DNA of 34,520 nucleotides from Gemmatimonadota bacterium (lineage in GTDB: Bacteria > Gemmatimonadota > Gemmatimonadetes > Gemmatimonadales > GWC2-71-9), in assembly GCA_003246755.1 (NCBI GenBank), contig QKDC01000100.1, positions 1 to 34,520 on the forward strand, given 5' to 3'. Numbering within the stretch: position 1 is the stretch's first letter; each line of letters opens with the position of its first letter. Below the pieces are notes generated by a model. It was not told the origin of the DNA. It searched no databases and was given only the letters and a program-made list of their open reading frames with translations. Position numbers and translations under genes: made by a program. Below are positions 1 to 8,220 of the stretch, piece by piece.

Positions 1-866
1 CAATCATGACTTGTCTTCCCCCTTCGAGCCGTCAGGTATCGGCTCCGTCCAAAGAGATCTTCGGTGATCGTAACGGCTTCCCACCTTCCTGTGGGCAACA
101 AGGCCGCGGTCTGCTCCGCGCGTTGGGAATCCACCTCCAAGACCAGGTGTCCACCTGGGGAGAGCAGCTCAGCCACCTCCGCCAAGAGCTGGGCCGTTGC
201 CCGCAGCCCGTCGGGGCCACCGTCGAGTGCGAGAATGGGTTCATACTTCCCGACCGACGGGTCGACCGATGCCACTTCCTCCCGGGTCAAGTAGGGCGGG
301 TTGGACACCACAAGGTCGAATTGTCGACCCGCAACGGGAAGGCACCAGCTTCCGAGTTGCCACTCCACTTCGAGACCGAGCGACTCCGCATTTTCCCGAG
401 CCAAGGCGAGCGCATCCGCTGAAAGATCGACACCCACGACGCGGTCGTAGTCACCTTCATGGGCGAGCGCCAAGGCAAGGCAACCGCTCCCGGTCCCGAG
501 ATCGAGCGCTGCCCCGCGGGGCTGGATCCCGAGGGCAATGTCGATCAAGCCCTCTGATTCGGGTCTCGGAATCAGGGCGCGGCGATCGGCCCGCAGTGTC
601 AGGTAACGAAATCCCACCGACTCACAGGCATAGGCAATCGGCTCCCCGGCGGATCGGCGTTCCACGGCAGTTCGAAAACGCGAAAGGCCCTCACCGGTTT
701 CACTCGCCATCGCCATTCGCGCCAACCAAATATCGGCAGCATGCCCGTGGTTGACGGTTCTCCAGATCGTGTGGGCCTCCCGTCGTGGGGCCGGAACGCC
801 TGCGTCCCCAAGACACCGCTCGGCCCATTTCAGGGTAGCCTGGACCGACGGCAACGTGTCAGGCAC
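1..866 (-). CDS. prmC: Release factor glutamine methyltransferase PrmC (HemK), 3' end at or beyond window edge
   Basis: This gene is missing from the ORF track because it reads off the left edge. Read on the minus strand, it holds the SAM-binding motif ALDLGTGSGC and the catalytic NPPY motif (VVSNPPY). An upstream IPRPESE stretch is typical of PrmC. The family methylates the glutamine of the GGQ motif in release factors 1 and 2. The GTG start at 866 lies inside the last codons of prfA (8-base overlap), so the two are translationally coupled and the enzyme sits next to its substrate gene. About 288 codons are visible, close to full family length. The last residues, GRSRYLTAR and a few more, look like the usual PrmC C-terminus, so only a few codons should be missing. 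Identification is firm; the GTG start is inferred from the overlap. Confidence 0.93.
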   Translation of the reverse strand, partial: MPDTLPSVQATLKWAERCLGDAGVPAPRREAHTIWRTVNHGHAADIWLARMAMASETGEGLSRFRTAVERRSAGEPIAYACESVGFRYLTLRADRRALIPRPESEGLIDIALGIQPRGAALDLGTGSGCLALALAHEGDYDRVVGVDLSADALALARENAESLGLEVEWQLGSWCLPVAGRQFDLVVSNPPYLTREEVASVDPSVGKYEPILALDGGPDGLRATAQLLAEVAELLSPGGHLVLEVDSQRAEQTAALLPTGRWEAVTITEDLFGRSRYLTARRGKTSHD

Positions 867-1920
867 GCGTCTGCTCTTCACGGCTGGCCGTCCGGAGTGC
901 CTCGACGAGCTCACCGATGCCCCCATCGAGCACTTCCGACAGATTGAACAGCGAGAGGTTGATCCGGTGATCGGTGATTCGGCTCTGGGGGAAGTTATAG
1001 GTCCGCACCTTGGCCGACCGATCTCCCGTTCCGACCATTGATCGGCGCTCCGCCGCGCGAGCGGATTCCTGCTCCGCCAAGCGCCGATCGAGGAGCCGCG
1101 CCCGAAGGACCTCCATCGCTTTGATCTTGTTCTGAAGTTGTGATTTCTGATCCTGCTGGGAAACCACGATTCCCGTGGGAAGATGCGTGATCCGAACCGC
1201 ACTGTCGGTGGTGTTGACGCTCTGGCCGCCGGGGCCCGAACTCCGGAAGACGTCAATTCGGAGTTCGTTGGGCTCGATCTTGACGTCCACTTCCTCCGCC
1301 TCCGGCAGCACGGCAACGGTCGCTGCGGAGGTGTGTATGCGCCCTTGGGTCTCTGTCTCTGGTACCCGCTGTACCCGATGCACACCCGACTCACGCCGAA
1401 GCAGACCGTAGGCACCGTCCCCTCGGACACAGGCGATGACCTCCCGAATGCCCCCGACGTTCCCTTCACTCAACGTGAGGATCTCGACGGTGAGCCCATG
1501 GCGTTCGGCAAAGCGCGTATACATTCGCAGGAGCTCACCCGCGAAGAGTCCCGCCTCATCACCACCCGTCCCGGCGCGAATCTCCAGAATCGCATCCCGA
1601 TCTTCGAGCGGGTCTCTGGGAACGAGGAGCGCATCGAGTTCCTGTTCGAGTTGGTTGATCTCTTCGGGAAGTCTCTTCAGGTCGATCTCTGCCAATTCGA
1701 GGAGATCGGGATCCTCGGCGGTTGCGATCAATTCGCTGGCCTGTGAATGTTCGTCTCGGAGCCGGGCCAGTCGCCCGGCGATCCGCACGATCGGGGAGAG
1801 TCGGGCGTGTTCACGGCCCAGCAACTTGAGCTTCGCCGGGTCGCGGGCCGTGGCGGGGTCCGCCAACTGCCTGGCGACCTCCTCCGCCCGGTCCAACGCT
1901 TGGCGGAGCAAGGCCTCCAT
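859..1920 (-). CDS. prfA: Peptide chain release factor 1
   Basis: RF1 recognises UAA and UAG stop codons and triggers peptidyl-tRNA hydrolysis on the ribosome. The 353-aa product has normal family length. The catalytic GGQ is at residues 231-233 in SSGPGGQSVN. The stop-codon-reading PxT tripeptide is present as PET (187-189) in HRVQRVPETETQGRIHTSA; it fits RF1, whereas RF2 carries SPF. The N-terminal 100 residues are helical and charged, as expected of domain 1. The gene lies 3 bases downstream of rpmE and overlaps prmC by 8 bases, a common bacterial arrangement. The ATG at 1920 is the only sensible start. Confidence 0.97.
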   Translation of the reverse strand: MEALLRQALDRAEEVARQLADPATARDPAKLKLLGREHARLSPIVRIAGRLARLRDEHSQASELIATAEDPDLLELAEIDLKRLPEEINQLEQELDALLVPRDPLEDRDAILEIRAGTGGDEAGLFAGELLRMYTRFAERHGLTVEILTLSEGNVGGIREVIACVRGDGAYGLLRRESGVHRVQRVPETETQGRIHTSAATVAVLPEAEEVDVKIEPNELRIDVFRSSGPGGQSVNTTDSAVRITHLPTGIVVSQQDQKSQLQNKIKAMEVLRARLLDRRLAEQESARAAERRSMVGTGDRSAKVRTYNFPQSRITDHRINLSLFNLSEVLDGGIGELVEALRTASREEQTRA

Positions 1921-1923
1921 GGA

Positions 1924-2142
1924 TCAGGCCTGGGGACCGGCGGACTCGGAGGAGTACTTCCGGCGGAACCGGTCCACTCGTCCTGCCGTGTCCACCAAGC
2001 GCTGCTTCCCGGTGAAGAACGGGTGACACTGTGAACAGACCTCGACATGAATCGTCGCGGCGGTTGACCGGGTTTCAAACGTGTTCCCACAGGGGCATTC
2101 GACCTGAATGGTCCGATAATGCGGGTGCAGATTGGCCTTCAT
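1924..2142 (-). CDS. rpmE: 50S ribosomal protein L31, zinc-binding (C+) form
   Basis: The 72-aa product begins MKANLHPHY as L31 proteins do. It carries four cysteines (C16, C18, C36, C39; ECPCG and CSQC) forming the zinc site of the C+ form, which cells in general use when zinc is available. The [16 protein letters not shown] segment is also characteristic. The start has a strong ribosome binding site (AAGGAG, 7 bases before the ATG). It is first in the rpmE-prfA-prmC series and divergent from the Crp-family gene. Confidence 0.96.
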   Translation of the reverse strand: MKANLHPHYRTIQVECPCGNTFETRSTAATIHVEVCSQCHPFFTGKQRLVDTAGRVDRFRRKYSSESAGPQA

Positions 2143-2250
2143 GACGGTTCTCCTTCAAGTCCCCCTCCAGGATCTGTCCTGTGGGGCTGGTGCAGCCAAG
2201 AAAGCTAGCGGAGTGTGAAGTACCGATCAAGCACGGCAAGTTCAACTGAA

Positions 2251-2279
2251 TTGACACCTTGCGGGCACTAACATATCGT
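2251..2279 (+). promoter_or_regulatory. Candidate sigma-70-type promoter of the Crp-family gene
   Basis: A perfect -35 hexamer TTGACA (2251-2256) is followed by a 17-base spacer and TATCGT (2274-2279, four of six consensus matches). Transcription would start near 2285, just before the AAGGA that precedes the GTG start at 2296. The leader would be very short. This is read by eye from the consensus and is not tested. Confidence 0.5.
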
Positions 2280-2295
2280 CCGCCACAAGGACGCC

Positions 2296-2973
2296 GTGAC
2301 TATCAAACCCCTGGAAGTACTCCGGCAGGTACCCCTCTTCGCCTCTCTGCCCGACGAAGAGTTGGAGGCCTTTGCCCCGCTCATGCGCGAACGGCGGTTT
2401 CCGCGAGGAAGCGTCATCCTGATGCAAGGGGATCCCGGCGATGCCCTCTACGTCATTGCCCGGGGCCAGGTGAAGGTGGTGCTGGTCGGAGAGGATGGTC
2501 GCGAAGTCATCCTCTCGGTGCTCGGGGTGGGATCGTTTTTCGGGGAGATGGCACTCCTCGATAACGATCCCCGATCCGCCCACGTCGTTGCGATGGAAGA
2601 GGCCACCCTCCTGCAGTTGCGACGTGAGGACTTCCAATCACGACTCCGCTCCTCCCCCGACGTTGCCATCGCACTGCTGCGCGAGCTCACCCATCGGCTT
2701 CGGAGGGCGGATGACACCATCGGGAGCTTGGCGCTTCGGGACGTCAACGGACGCGTGGCCCACCTGCTTCTCGAGTTGGCCGAGGAGGAGGGAGGGGGAC
2801 GAATCACCCGGAGATTGACCCACGCAACCTTGGCACAGATGGTGGGGGCCAGCCGCGAGACAGTGTCCCGAACGCTCCGTGCCTTGACCAAGACGGGGGC
2901 GGTACAAGTGAGTCGAAAAGAAATCACCATCCTGGATCCTGAAATGCTCCAGCGCCTGGCGCAGCATGTGTGA
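2296..2973 (+). CDS. Crp/Fnr-family transcriptional regulator, Crp-like
   Basis: The 225-aa product has an N-terminal cyclic-nucleotide-binding beta-barrel (about residues 8-120). Its phosphate-binding cassette FGEMALLDNDPRSA (82-95) keeps the G-E and R-S residues that contact cAMP in Crp. A dimerisation helix follows, then a winged helix-turn-helix (174-197). The recognition helix reads SRETVSRTL, with the same R-E-x-x-x-R pattern as E. coli Crp. There is no N-terminal cysteine cluster as in Fnr, so an iron-sulfur sensor is unlikely. The start is GTG with AAGGA upstream. A perfect Crp-type site overlaps the stop codon, so the regulator may control the following MBL-CsgG pair. The ligand is inferred, not shown. 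Confidence 0.88.
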   Translation: MTIKPLEVLRQVPLFASLPDEELEAFAPLMRERRFPRGSVILMQGDPGDALYVIARGQVKVVLVGEDGREVILSVLGVGSFFGEMALLDNDPRSAHVVAMEEATLLQLRREDFQSRLRSSPDVAIALLRELTHRLRRADDTIGSLALRDVNGRVAHLLLELAEEEGGGRITRRLTHATLAQMVGASRETVSRTLRALTKTGAVQVSRKEITILDPEMLQRLAQHV

Positions 2974-2984
2974 CCTGGATCACA
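2969..2984 (+). promoter_or_regulatory. Perfect Crp-type operator, TGTGA-N6-TCACA
   Basis: The sequence TGTGACCTGGATCACA matches the E. coli Crp consensus half-sites exactly with the correct 6-base spacer. It overlaps the TGA stop codon of the Crp-family gene and is centred about 69 bases before the MBL hydrolase start. The regulator's recognition helix has the residues that read this half-site in E. coli Crp. Binding is inferred. Confidence 0.6.
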
Positions 2985-3045
2985 GATTCCCGGTGATGCC
3001 GCCGGCTGCCACGGTGACTCCCTGGCGCTACCTTGGAGGGACGAG

Positions 3046-3912
3046 GTGAGCGCATCGGTCTGGAGCATGCGGTTCTGGGGAGTCAGGGGATCGTTTCCCT
3101 GCCCCGGTGCCACCACTGCTCGGTATGGCGGGAACACCCCGTGCGTGTCTCTTGAAGGCCCTGGCCCGTCACTCATTCTGGATGCGGGCACCGGGATCCA
3201 CGCTTGCGGCCACGCACTCTTGGAGCGAACGGAGGGACCAGGAACCATCGATGTGATCCTGACCCACACGCATTGGGACCACATCATGGGCCTCCCGTAC
3301 TTCGAGCCACTGTATCGTGAGGGGTGGACGGTCCGGATCCACGGACCGAGGCCCGAGACGAGGTCCTTGAGAGATGTGATTCACGCGTTGTGGGAGCCGT
3401 CTGTCTTCCCGGCGGTGCCCGTCGCTGATCTTCAGGTGGTGGAACTCCGTGATGACGATTTTGCCATCGCAGGATGGCGCATTCGGTCGTACGCGATGCA
3501 CCACCCCGGTCGCACGCTGGGATATCGTATGGAACGACCCGGGGTTCGCCCCGTGGCGTACCTGACCGACAATGAGTTGGAAAAACCGGAGGAACCCGCC
3601 GGGTCCCAATGGCGAGTGGGACTAGTAGATTTCCTCCGTGGCGTCGGGACCCTGGTACACGATACCATGTTCACCGACGCTGAACTGGAAACCCGGCACG
3701 GGTGGGGGCATTCGAGTCCGGATGCCGCGGTTCGACTGGCTGCCGAGGCGGAGTGCCGGGAGTTGTTCCTGTTTCACCACGACGTCGAGAAGGACGACGT
3801 GGCCATGGATACGGTGGTTCGGTCGACACGACTCTTCGCTGCAGGTATCGCCCCTGGGCTGAGCGTCGACCCCACGATCGAGGGAACCACCCTCGGGTTG
3901 GAGGACACATGA
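3046..3912 (+). CDS. MBL-fold metallohydrolase
   Basis: The 288-aa product opens with MRFWGVRGSFPCPG and RYGGNTPCV, a hallmark of a soluble metallo-beta-lactamase-fold group related to PhnP and RNase Z. The metal-binding motif THTHWDH (H74, H76, D78, H79) follows, with further histidines and aspartates in HHPGR, VHDTMF and HSSPD. No signal peptide is seen, so it is probably cytoplasmic. The GTG start at 3046 is supported by GGAGGGACGAG just upstream; an internal ATG at 3067 is the alternative. The gene follows the Crp-family gene by 72 bases and overlaps the next gene by ATGA. The substrate is unknown; a phosphodiester is likely from the family. Confidence 0.85.
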   Translation: MSASVWSMRFWGVRGSFPCPGATTARYGGNTPCVSLEGPGPSLILDAGTGIHACGHALLERTEGPGTIDVILTHTHWDHIMGLPYFEPLYREGWTVRIHGPRPETRSLRDVIHALWEPSVFPAVPVADLQVVELRDDDFAIAGWRIRSYAMHHPGRTLGYRMERPGVRPVAYLTDNELEKPEEPAGSQWRVGLVDFLRGVGTLVHDTMFTDAELETRHGWGHSSPDAAVRLAAEAECRELFLFHHDVEKDDVAMDTVVRSTRLFAAGIAPGLSVDPTIEGTTLGLEDT

Positions 3913-4643
3913 GATATCTAACGATGACCGCGCTGCTGACACTCGGTGTGGCTGCGCCCCCCACGACGGGAATTGCCCAGCAGGACACTCGCCCGGGCCT
4001 GGCCGTTCTACCCTTCGAGAATGGCGGATCCTACGGGAAGAACCGTGAGGACTACGAGGCACTGCGGAAGGGCATCGCCGGTCTGATGATCAGCGAACTG
4101 CACCAGCAGAATATCCGGGTGGTCGATCGCGCCGAAACCAATCGTGTCCTCGACGAGCAGGCGCTCGCATCCTCAGGCCGGGTCGATGCGTCCACCGCTG
4201 CCCGGGTGGGTCAGCTGGTTGGCGCCCGATACATGATCACCGGTACGTTCATCGATCTCTACGGCGATTTCCGCCTCGACGCGCGGATCATCGATGTCGA
4301 AACCGGAGAGATCCTGAAGACGGTCCGCAGCAATCCAGATCTCAAGGATATCAAGGAACTCGACCGCATCATCAACTCGGTGGCAACCCGGATATTGGCG
4401 GAAAGCCCACTCCCCGCCCTGCCCTCCTCCGGTGCGTCCTCAGGCGCCGGTGCAGCGCCGGTAGGAGAGGCCGAACACGTACCCACCGAAGCACTGATTC
4501 TGTATAGTCGCGCTTTGCTCTACGAGGACGACGGCAAGGTGGGGAAAGCGATCGAGTACTATCAGAAGGCCCTCGATCAGTTTCCTTCGTTCCCCGAGGC
4601 CCAGGAAGGCCTCAAGAAGGCGAGGAACTCACAGACCGGCTGA
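3909..4643 (+). CDS. CsgG-like secreted protein with C-terminal TPR
   Basis: The ORF track starts this frame too early. The ATG at 3909 overlaps the MBL stop codon (ATGA) and gives 244 aa with a signal peptide (TALLTLGVAAPPTTGIAQQ), cleaved by signal peptidase I rather than at a lipobox. Residues about 30-165 resemble the CsgG/curli-assembly fold: LAVLPFENGGSY, ISELHQQNIRVVDRAE, LVGARYMITGTF and ARIIDVETGEI. After a Ser/Gly/Ala linker, one TPR-like unit follows (LILYSRALLYEDDGKVGKAIEYYQKAL). A periplasmic or surface role in secretion or envelope assembly is inferred. No other curli genes are nearby. Its 3' end overlaps the convergent DUF4105 gene by 32 bases. Confidence 0.75.
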   Translation: MRYLTMTALLTLGVAAPPTTGIAQQDTRPGLAVLPFENGGSYGKNREDYEALRKGIAGLMISELHQQNIRVVDRAETNRVLDEQALASSGRVDASTAARVGQLVGARYMITGTFIDLYGDFRLDARIIDVETGEILKTVRSNPDLKDIKELDRIINSVATRILAESPLPALPSSGASSGAGAAPVGEAEHVPTEALILYSRALLYEDDGKVGKAIEYYQKALDQFPSFPEAQEGLKKARNSQTG

Positions 4644-5895
4644 GCGATTCCACGCCGACCAGGACCGCTGCGTGGGCGGGGAACATCAAGGCGCTCACGT
4701 CGCCGAATTGCTGAGTTATGATCGGCAGGATCGCCAAGATCACCCCGATCGCCGAGGCCGAAAAGGCGAAGCGGGCGAAGAGCGTTCCCGCCCGGAGTCG
4801 TTTGACGCCCCCTCGTAGCATCCCCGGTGTCAGACCGAGCAACACCAAGGCCGCCACGCTGAAATGAAGGACATTCAGATTGCGATAGGCTGCCACATGA
4901 TCACTCAGCCCCCACAGCCAGAGAATGAGCAGCGCGCCAACGGCCACGAAGACCTGCCACAGGGCCACGCACGCCAAGAAGCCCCACCGAGCCACCCCAG
5001 AGCGACGGGCAAGTAACCCCAGGGCCAAGAGCGTCGCACCTATCCCAAGCCCGAGCCCTCCGAGCACTCGATTCGGCGCCTTGGGGACTTGGAGCGGTAC
5101 AGAATACCCATCCGATTCTGCGACCTGAATTTCACGGCGCACCAGAGGCACGGACCCACCAACCGAGTCCGGGACCCGGACCCCACGGATGTGCTGCTGC
5201 AACAGGGCCGGCAGGAAGGATTCTTCCAACGCCGTGATCGGCCGATCGGCGGCGGGACCGAGAAGGAACATCGCGCCAAAGTAGATCGCCAGGTTGTTCT
5301 CGAGGGAGCGTCGAGTGTGATCGCGAAGCGTCATGGAACTCGGCGTCGACTCCAGGTAATCGCGGAGTGCCCCGCCGATGGCCGAGTCGATTTGATCCCG
5401 TATCCTGGTTGAGCAGTTATCGCGATAGTAGTCGTAGCGATAGGTCCCGCTGTCCTGGGCGAAGTTGAGTTCCAGCGCCTGGTTGAGGCTCGCTCTCTGG
5501 CCAGCATCGAAACGCAGTTCCTGGAGCGTGACCGACCGGCCCAGGCGCACATAGGCGTCGATCAGGGCCCCGCCATCTGCACGACCCATCCAGTAGGCCA
5601 TCTGGCCGCGCGCGAAGCGCCAGAGGAAGCCCTGCTGCTCGAAGTTGAAGCGACCATAGTCGTAGGCTGGACCGCGCCCGGTCACCGTGTCCCTGATCCA
5701 GACCGCGTTGTGACCGAACCGTTCCCAGACTTGGGGACCGGGACCGAAGGTGACGAGATACACGGCGGTGTGATCGCCAATGTCGCTGGATGAGATGTCC
5801 TGAGCCGCGAGTCCTCCCTGAAGGAAGAAGCTCAGTACCATCACGACGCCAAACTCCCGAGAACCCCGGCGGGGGTTCGAGAGGGGTAGCGTCAC
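4612..5895 (-). CDS. DUF4105 (Lnb N-terminal-like) membrane protein
   Basis: The ORF track begins this frame far upstream, inside the neighbouring oxidoreductase gene. I place the start at GTG 5895, which overlaps that gene's TGA as GTGA. It yields a short basic N-terminus and a signal sequence ending near GGLAAQ. An ATG at 5841 is the alternative. The DUF4105 region includes VYLVTFGPGPQVWERFGHNAVWI, YDYGRFNFEQQGFLWRFARGQMAYWM and YDYYRDNCSTRIRDQID. Its His and Cys positions recall NlpC/P60-like hydrolases, but catalysis is not established. About four hydrophobic segments follow in the C-terminal half. The protein is probably in the inner membrane with the domain outside. Its tail overlaps the convergent CsgG-like gene. 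Confidence 0.78.
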   Translation of the reverse strand: MTLPLSNPRRGSREFGVVMVLSFFLQGGLAAQDISSSDIGDHTAVYLVTFGPGPQVWERFGHNAVWIRDTVTGRGPAYDYGRFNFEQQGFLWRFARGQMAYWMGRADGGALIDAYVRLGRSVTLQELRFDAGQRASLNQALELNFAQDSGTYRYDYYRDNCSTRIRDQIDSAIGGALRDYLESTPSSMTLRDHTRRSLENNLAIYFGAMFLLGPAADRPITALEESFLPALLQQHIRGVRVPDSVGGSVPLVRREIQVAESDGYSVPLQVPKAPNRVLGGLGLGIGATLLALGLLARRSGVARWGFLACVALWQVFVAVGALLILWLWGLSDHVAAYRNLNVLHFSVAALVLLGLTPGMLRGGVKRLRAGTLFARFAFSASAIGVILAILPIITQQFGDVSALMFPAHAAVLVGVESLSRSVSSSPS

Positions 5896-6905
5896 AGGGT
5901 AACGTCCCGTCCCGATGCGGCAGATTCGTAGACGGCCTCGAGAATGCGGAGCGCCTTCACCTGTTCGTCGAGCCCGGGAACTGTGGCCTCTCCCCGAACG
6001 GCCGCGAGGAAGTGTGCCCACTGCGCACGGAAGGACGCCAGAAAGAGGTTCTCCCGACTCCCCGACGTGGTGGGAGACACGTCGTGAATGGCCCCATGCA
6101 TCTCCTTCCAAACCCGGAGCGGGTTGAGGCTGGCGGATCCCTTGGCACCACGGACATTGGCCCCGAAGTACTCACCAGCCCCCACATTCCGCCAAGTGAC
6201 ATCGACGAAGATCGAGAGACCATCATCACACACGATGAAAGCGCTTCCCGACTGCTCGACTCCATCGCTCCCCGACGTGCCGGGACCCAGGGCCGCACTG
6301 ACACGTTTCGGTACCGGGTTGCCGGCCAGCCAGAAAGCGAGATCGATCATCGTGAGACCCAGGTCGAACATCACGCCGCCACCAGACTCCCCCGGTCGCT
6401 GACGCCAACCCAACGGGGCTCTGCTGGGCCGCCCCATGTGCCAGCCCGCGCGAATGCTGTCCACCCGACCTAATTCTCCACTTTGGACGAAGCTCCGAAT
6501 CGCCTGGGTATCCGAACGGTACCGATGATTCATGCCGACGGTGATGATCCGATCGCTGGACCCGGCACGCCGTGCGATTCGCGCTGCGCTCTCCGTCGAG
6601 AGCGCCAGAGGCTTCTCGACGAAGACATGCAGTCCGGCCGACAGTGCCGCGAGGAGATGTGCTTCATGAAGATGATTTGGGGTGCAAATCAGGAGGGCGT
6701 CGAGTTCCTCATGTTGTAGGAGATCCTCGATGTCGTCGTAGAAATTTGCGATCCCGTGCCGGCTCGCGAGCGCACGCGCCTTGGGCAGGTCCTTGTCACA
6801 GAGAGCAACGACGCGTGCCCCCTTCACCTTGCGGAGCACCGGGAGATGCGCCACCTGAAGTACCGCACCCGCGCCGACGACACCGAGTCGGAGTGTCTCA
6901 CTCAT
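5892..6905 (-). CDS. Gfo/Idh/MocA-family oxidoreductase
   Basis: The start is the ATG at 6905 (MSETLRLGVVGAG), not the longer track ORF. The 337-aa product has a Rossmann NAD(P)-binding motif (GVVGAGAVLQVAH), the family EKP motif (VFVEKPLALS) and GMNHRYRSDTQAI in the catalytic region. The C-terminal alpha/beta domain carries FDLGLTMIDLAFWLAG, where the histidine usual in family catalytic motifs appears changed to a hydrophobic residue. Such enzymes oxidise or reduce sugars, inositols or related alcohols with NAD(P). The substrate cannot be read here. The gene lies 58 bases after the SpoIID-like gene and overlaps the DUF4105 gene by four bases. Confidence 0.88.
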   Translation of the reverse strand: MSETLRLGVVGAGAVLQVAHLPVLRKVKGARVVALCDKDLPKARALASRHGIANFYDDIEDLLQHEELDALLICTPNHLHEAHLLAALSAGLHVFVEKPLALSTESAARIARRAGSSDRIITVGMNHRYRSDTQAIRSFVQSGELGRVDSIRAGWHMGRPSRAPLGWRQRPGESGGGVMFDLGLTMIDLAFWLAGNPVPKRVSAALGPGTSGSDGVEQSGSAFIVCDDGLSIFVDVTWRNVGAGEYFGANVRGAKGSASLNPLRVWKEMHGAIHDVSPTTSGSRENLFLASFRAQWAHFLAAVRGEATVPGLDEQVKALRILEAVYESAASGRDVTL

Positions 6906-6963
6906 GGAAGAATCTGCCCTAGCGTCGATTGCCTCCCAAAGATAGCACGCCGCGGCAGTGGTC

Positions 6964-8220
6964 TCACCATTGCCGGACGAGCGTCGTCCCCGGAAAGTAG
7001 GCGGAGAGAATGGCTTCGGCGGACTGGCCCGCGCGGGCGCGGCCCACCGAACCCCATTGACAGAGCCCAACACCGTGTCCCGCACCACCGCCGTCGGCTT
7101 CGAGACCGGTCATGCCATTGGGACCGTGCAAGACCGTCAGCCGGAACCTGGCACTGCGGAGCAGCCGACCAGCCTCCGGCCGCAGAACCTGCCGGATCGC
7201 CGCTCCTCGCACCGACACCGACCGGTCGGTGAGTCGGATCGCGATCTCCTCGACCCGTCCCGAACCCGTTCTGGACTTCACGGTCACGTCCCGGGGAATC
7301 CCGATCTGACTCTGGGCGACTCCCAGCGGAGGGAGGGTCTGTCGAAGGGTCTCCCGGAGGGCGGTGGCATCCCACCGCTCTTTCCAGTGATACCTGGGTG
7401 AGATCGAGCACCAACTCGTTCCATCCGGTGAAGCATCGGACACCGATTGGAGGTATGGCCTGCGGGCACTGGCGAAGACCTCCTCCCCCGCCGCCGTCCG
7501 ACCACCGCAAGTCGAGTGGAAGAAGGCGTCGATCGGCACCCCATCAAACGTCAATACCAGGCCCCTCGAGGCCACGACGGCATCGCGTCCTTGCGGGAGC
7601 TCTCGGGCGACTCCGCCATAAGCCTGATCGGCCACCGTCGCAAGCACGTCATACCCCAACCGGCGGTATCGCCCCAGCATCTTGAGAGCGAAAGTGCGTG
7701 AAACGATTGCCTGGGCCTGGAGCGCCTCGAGTTCATCGGGGCCGCGCCGGCCCATCTCCGCATTGACCACACCCATCAGATAGGCCTCGATACCCACCCG
7801 ATTGACGACCAGCAGCCGAGACCCCAGCGCACTGAGATGCAGCGAGCCCCGGTAGTCCCGATCGTCCACCCGCACCAAACCATTCGGCCCGGTCGGGCGT
7901 ACCACGACCTGGAGCGCGGGCCCGATCACCGAGCTGCCGATCGCCACGGCAATCCGGTCGCCTTGTGCGGAAAGCCGGGTGACACCTTCTGCATCGAGAT
8001 TGAGGATGGGCGCCCCGGTTTCGTCCCAGATGGTCAGCGCGTCACCACCGCCCACACGGACCACACTTGCGTCGGTGACGATGGCCACGCGGATCTCCGG
8101 CTCCAGTCGATCGTCAGGGGATGGATGGGTGGCCGGGGGAGGACTGTCGGCGGCAGGCACACAGGCGAGGAACCCGGTGACCAGACAACCCAGCAGAACG
8201 GTATTGCGGAGACGACCCAC
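6964..8220 (-). CDS. SpoIID/LytB-domain lipoprotein
   Basis: The 418-aa product starts with GTG and has a lipoprotein signal (LVTGFLAC, C20). The SpoIID domain follows. It keeps the putative catalytic glutamate (VVNAEMG, E155), the AQAIVSRTFAL helix, the FFHSTCGGRT motif and the C-terminal GHGVGLCQWG, which matches the family GHGVGMSQ-G signature. In Bacillus SpoIID is a lytic transglycosylase acting on stem-less glycan; this non-sporulation homologue is presumably an envelope-anchored peptidoglycan enzyme. Start and preceding sigma-factor stop share one base (TAGTG), so they are coupled. Confidence 0.85.
   Translation of the reverse strand: MGRLRNTVLLGCLVTGFLACVPAADSPPPATHPSPDDRLEPEIRVAIVTDASVVRVGGGDALTIWDETGAPILNLDAEGVTRLSAQGDRIAVAIGSSVIGPALQVVVRPTGPNGLVRVDDRDYRGSLHLSALGSRLLVVNRVGIEAYLMGVVNAEMGRRGPDELEALQAQAIVSRTFALKMLGRYRRLGYDVLATVADQAYGGVARELPQGRDAVVASRGLVLTFDGVPIDAFFHSTCGGRTAAGEEVFASARRPYLQSVSDASPDGTSWCSISPRYHWKERWDATALRETLRQTLPPLGVAQSQIGIPRDVTVKSRTGSGRVEEIAIRLTDRSVSVRGAAIRQVLRPEAGRLLRSARFRLTVLHGPNGMTGLEADGGGAGHGVGLCQWGSVGRARAGQSAEAILSAYFPGTTLVRQW

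Noticed and set aside
3702-3908. Upstream extension of the CsgG-like ORF in the track
   Set aside because: It overlaps the MBL gene entirely; the ATGA junction at 3909 and the signal peptide mark the real start.
5896-6111. N-terminal extension of the DUF4105 ORF
   Set aside because: It lies in the coding region of the Gfo/Idh gene and reads as an Arg-rich shadow without family similarity.
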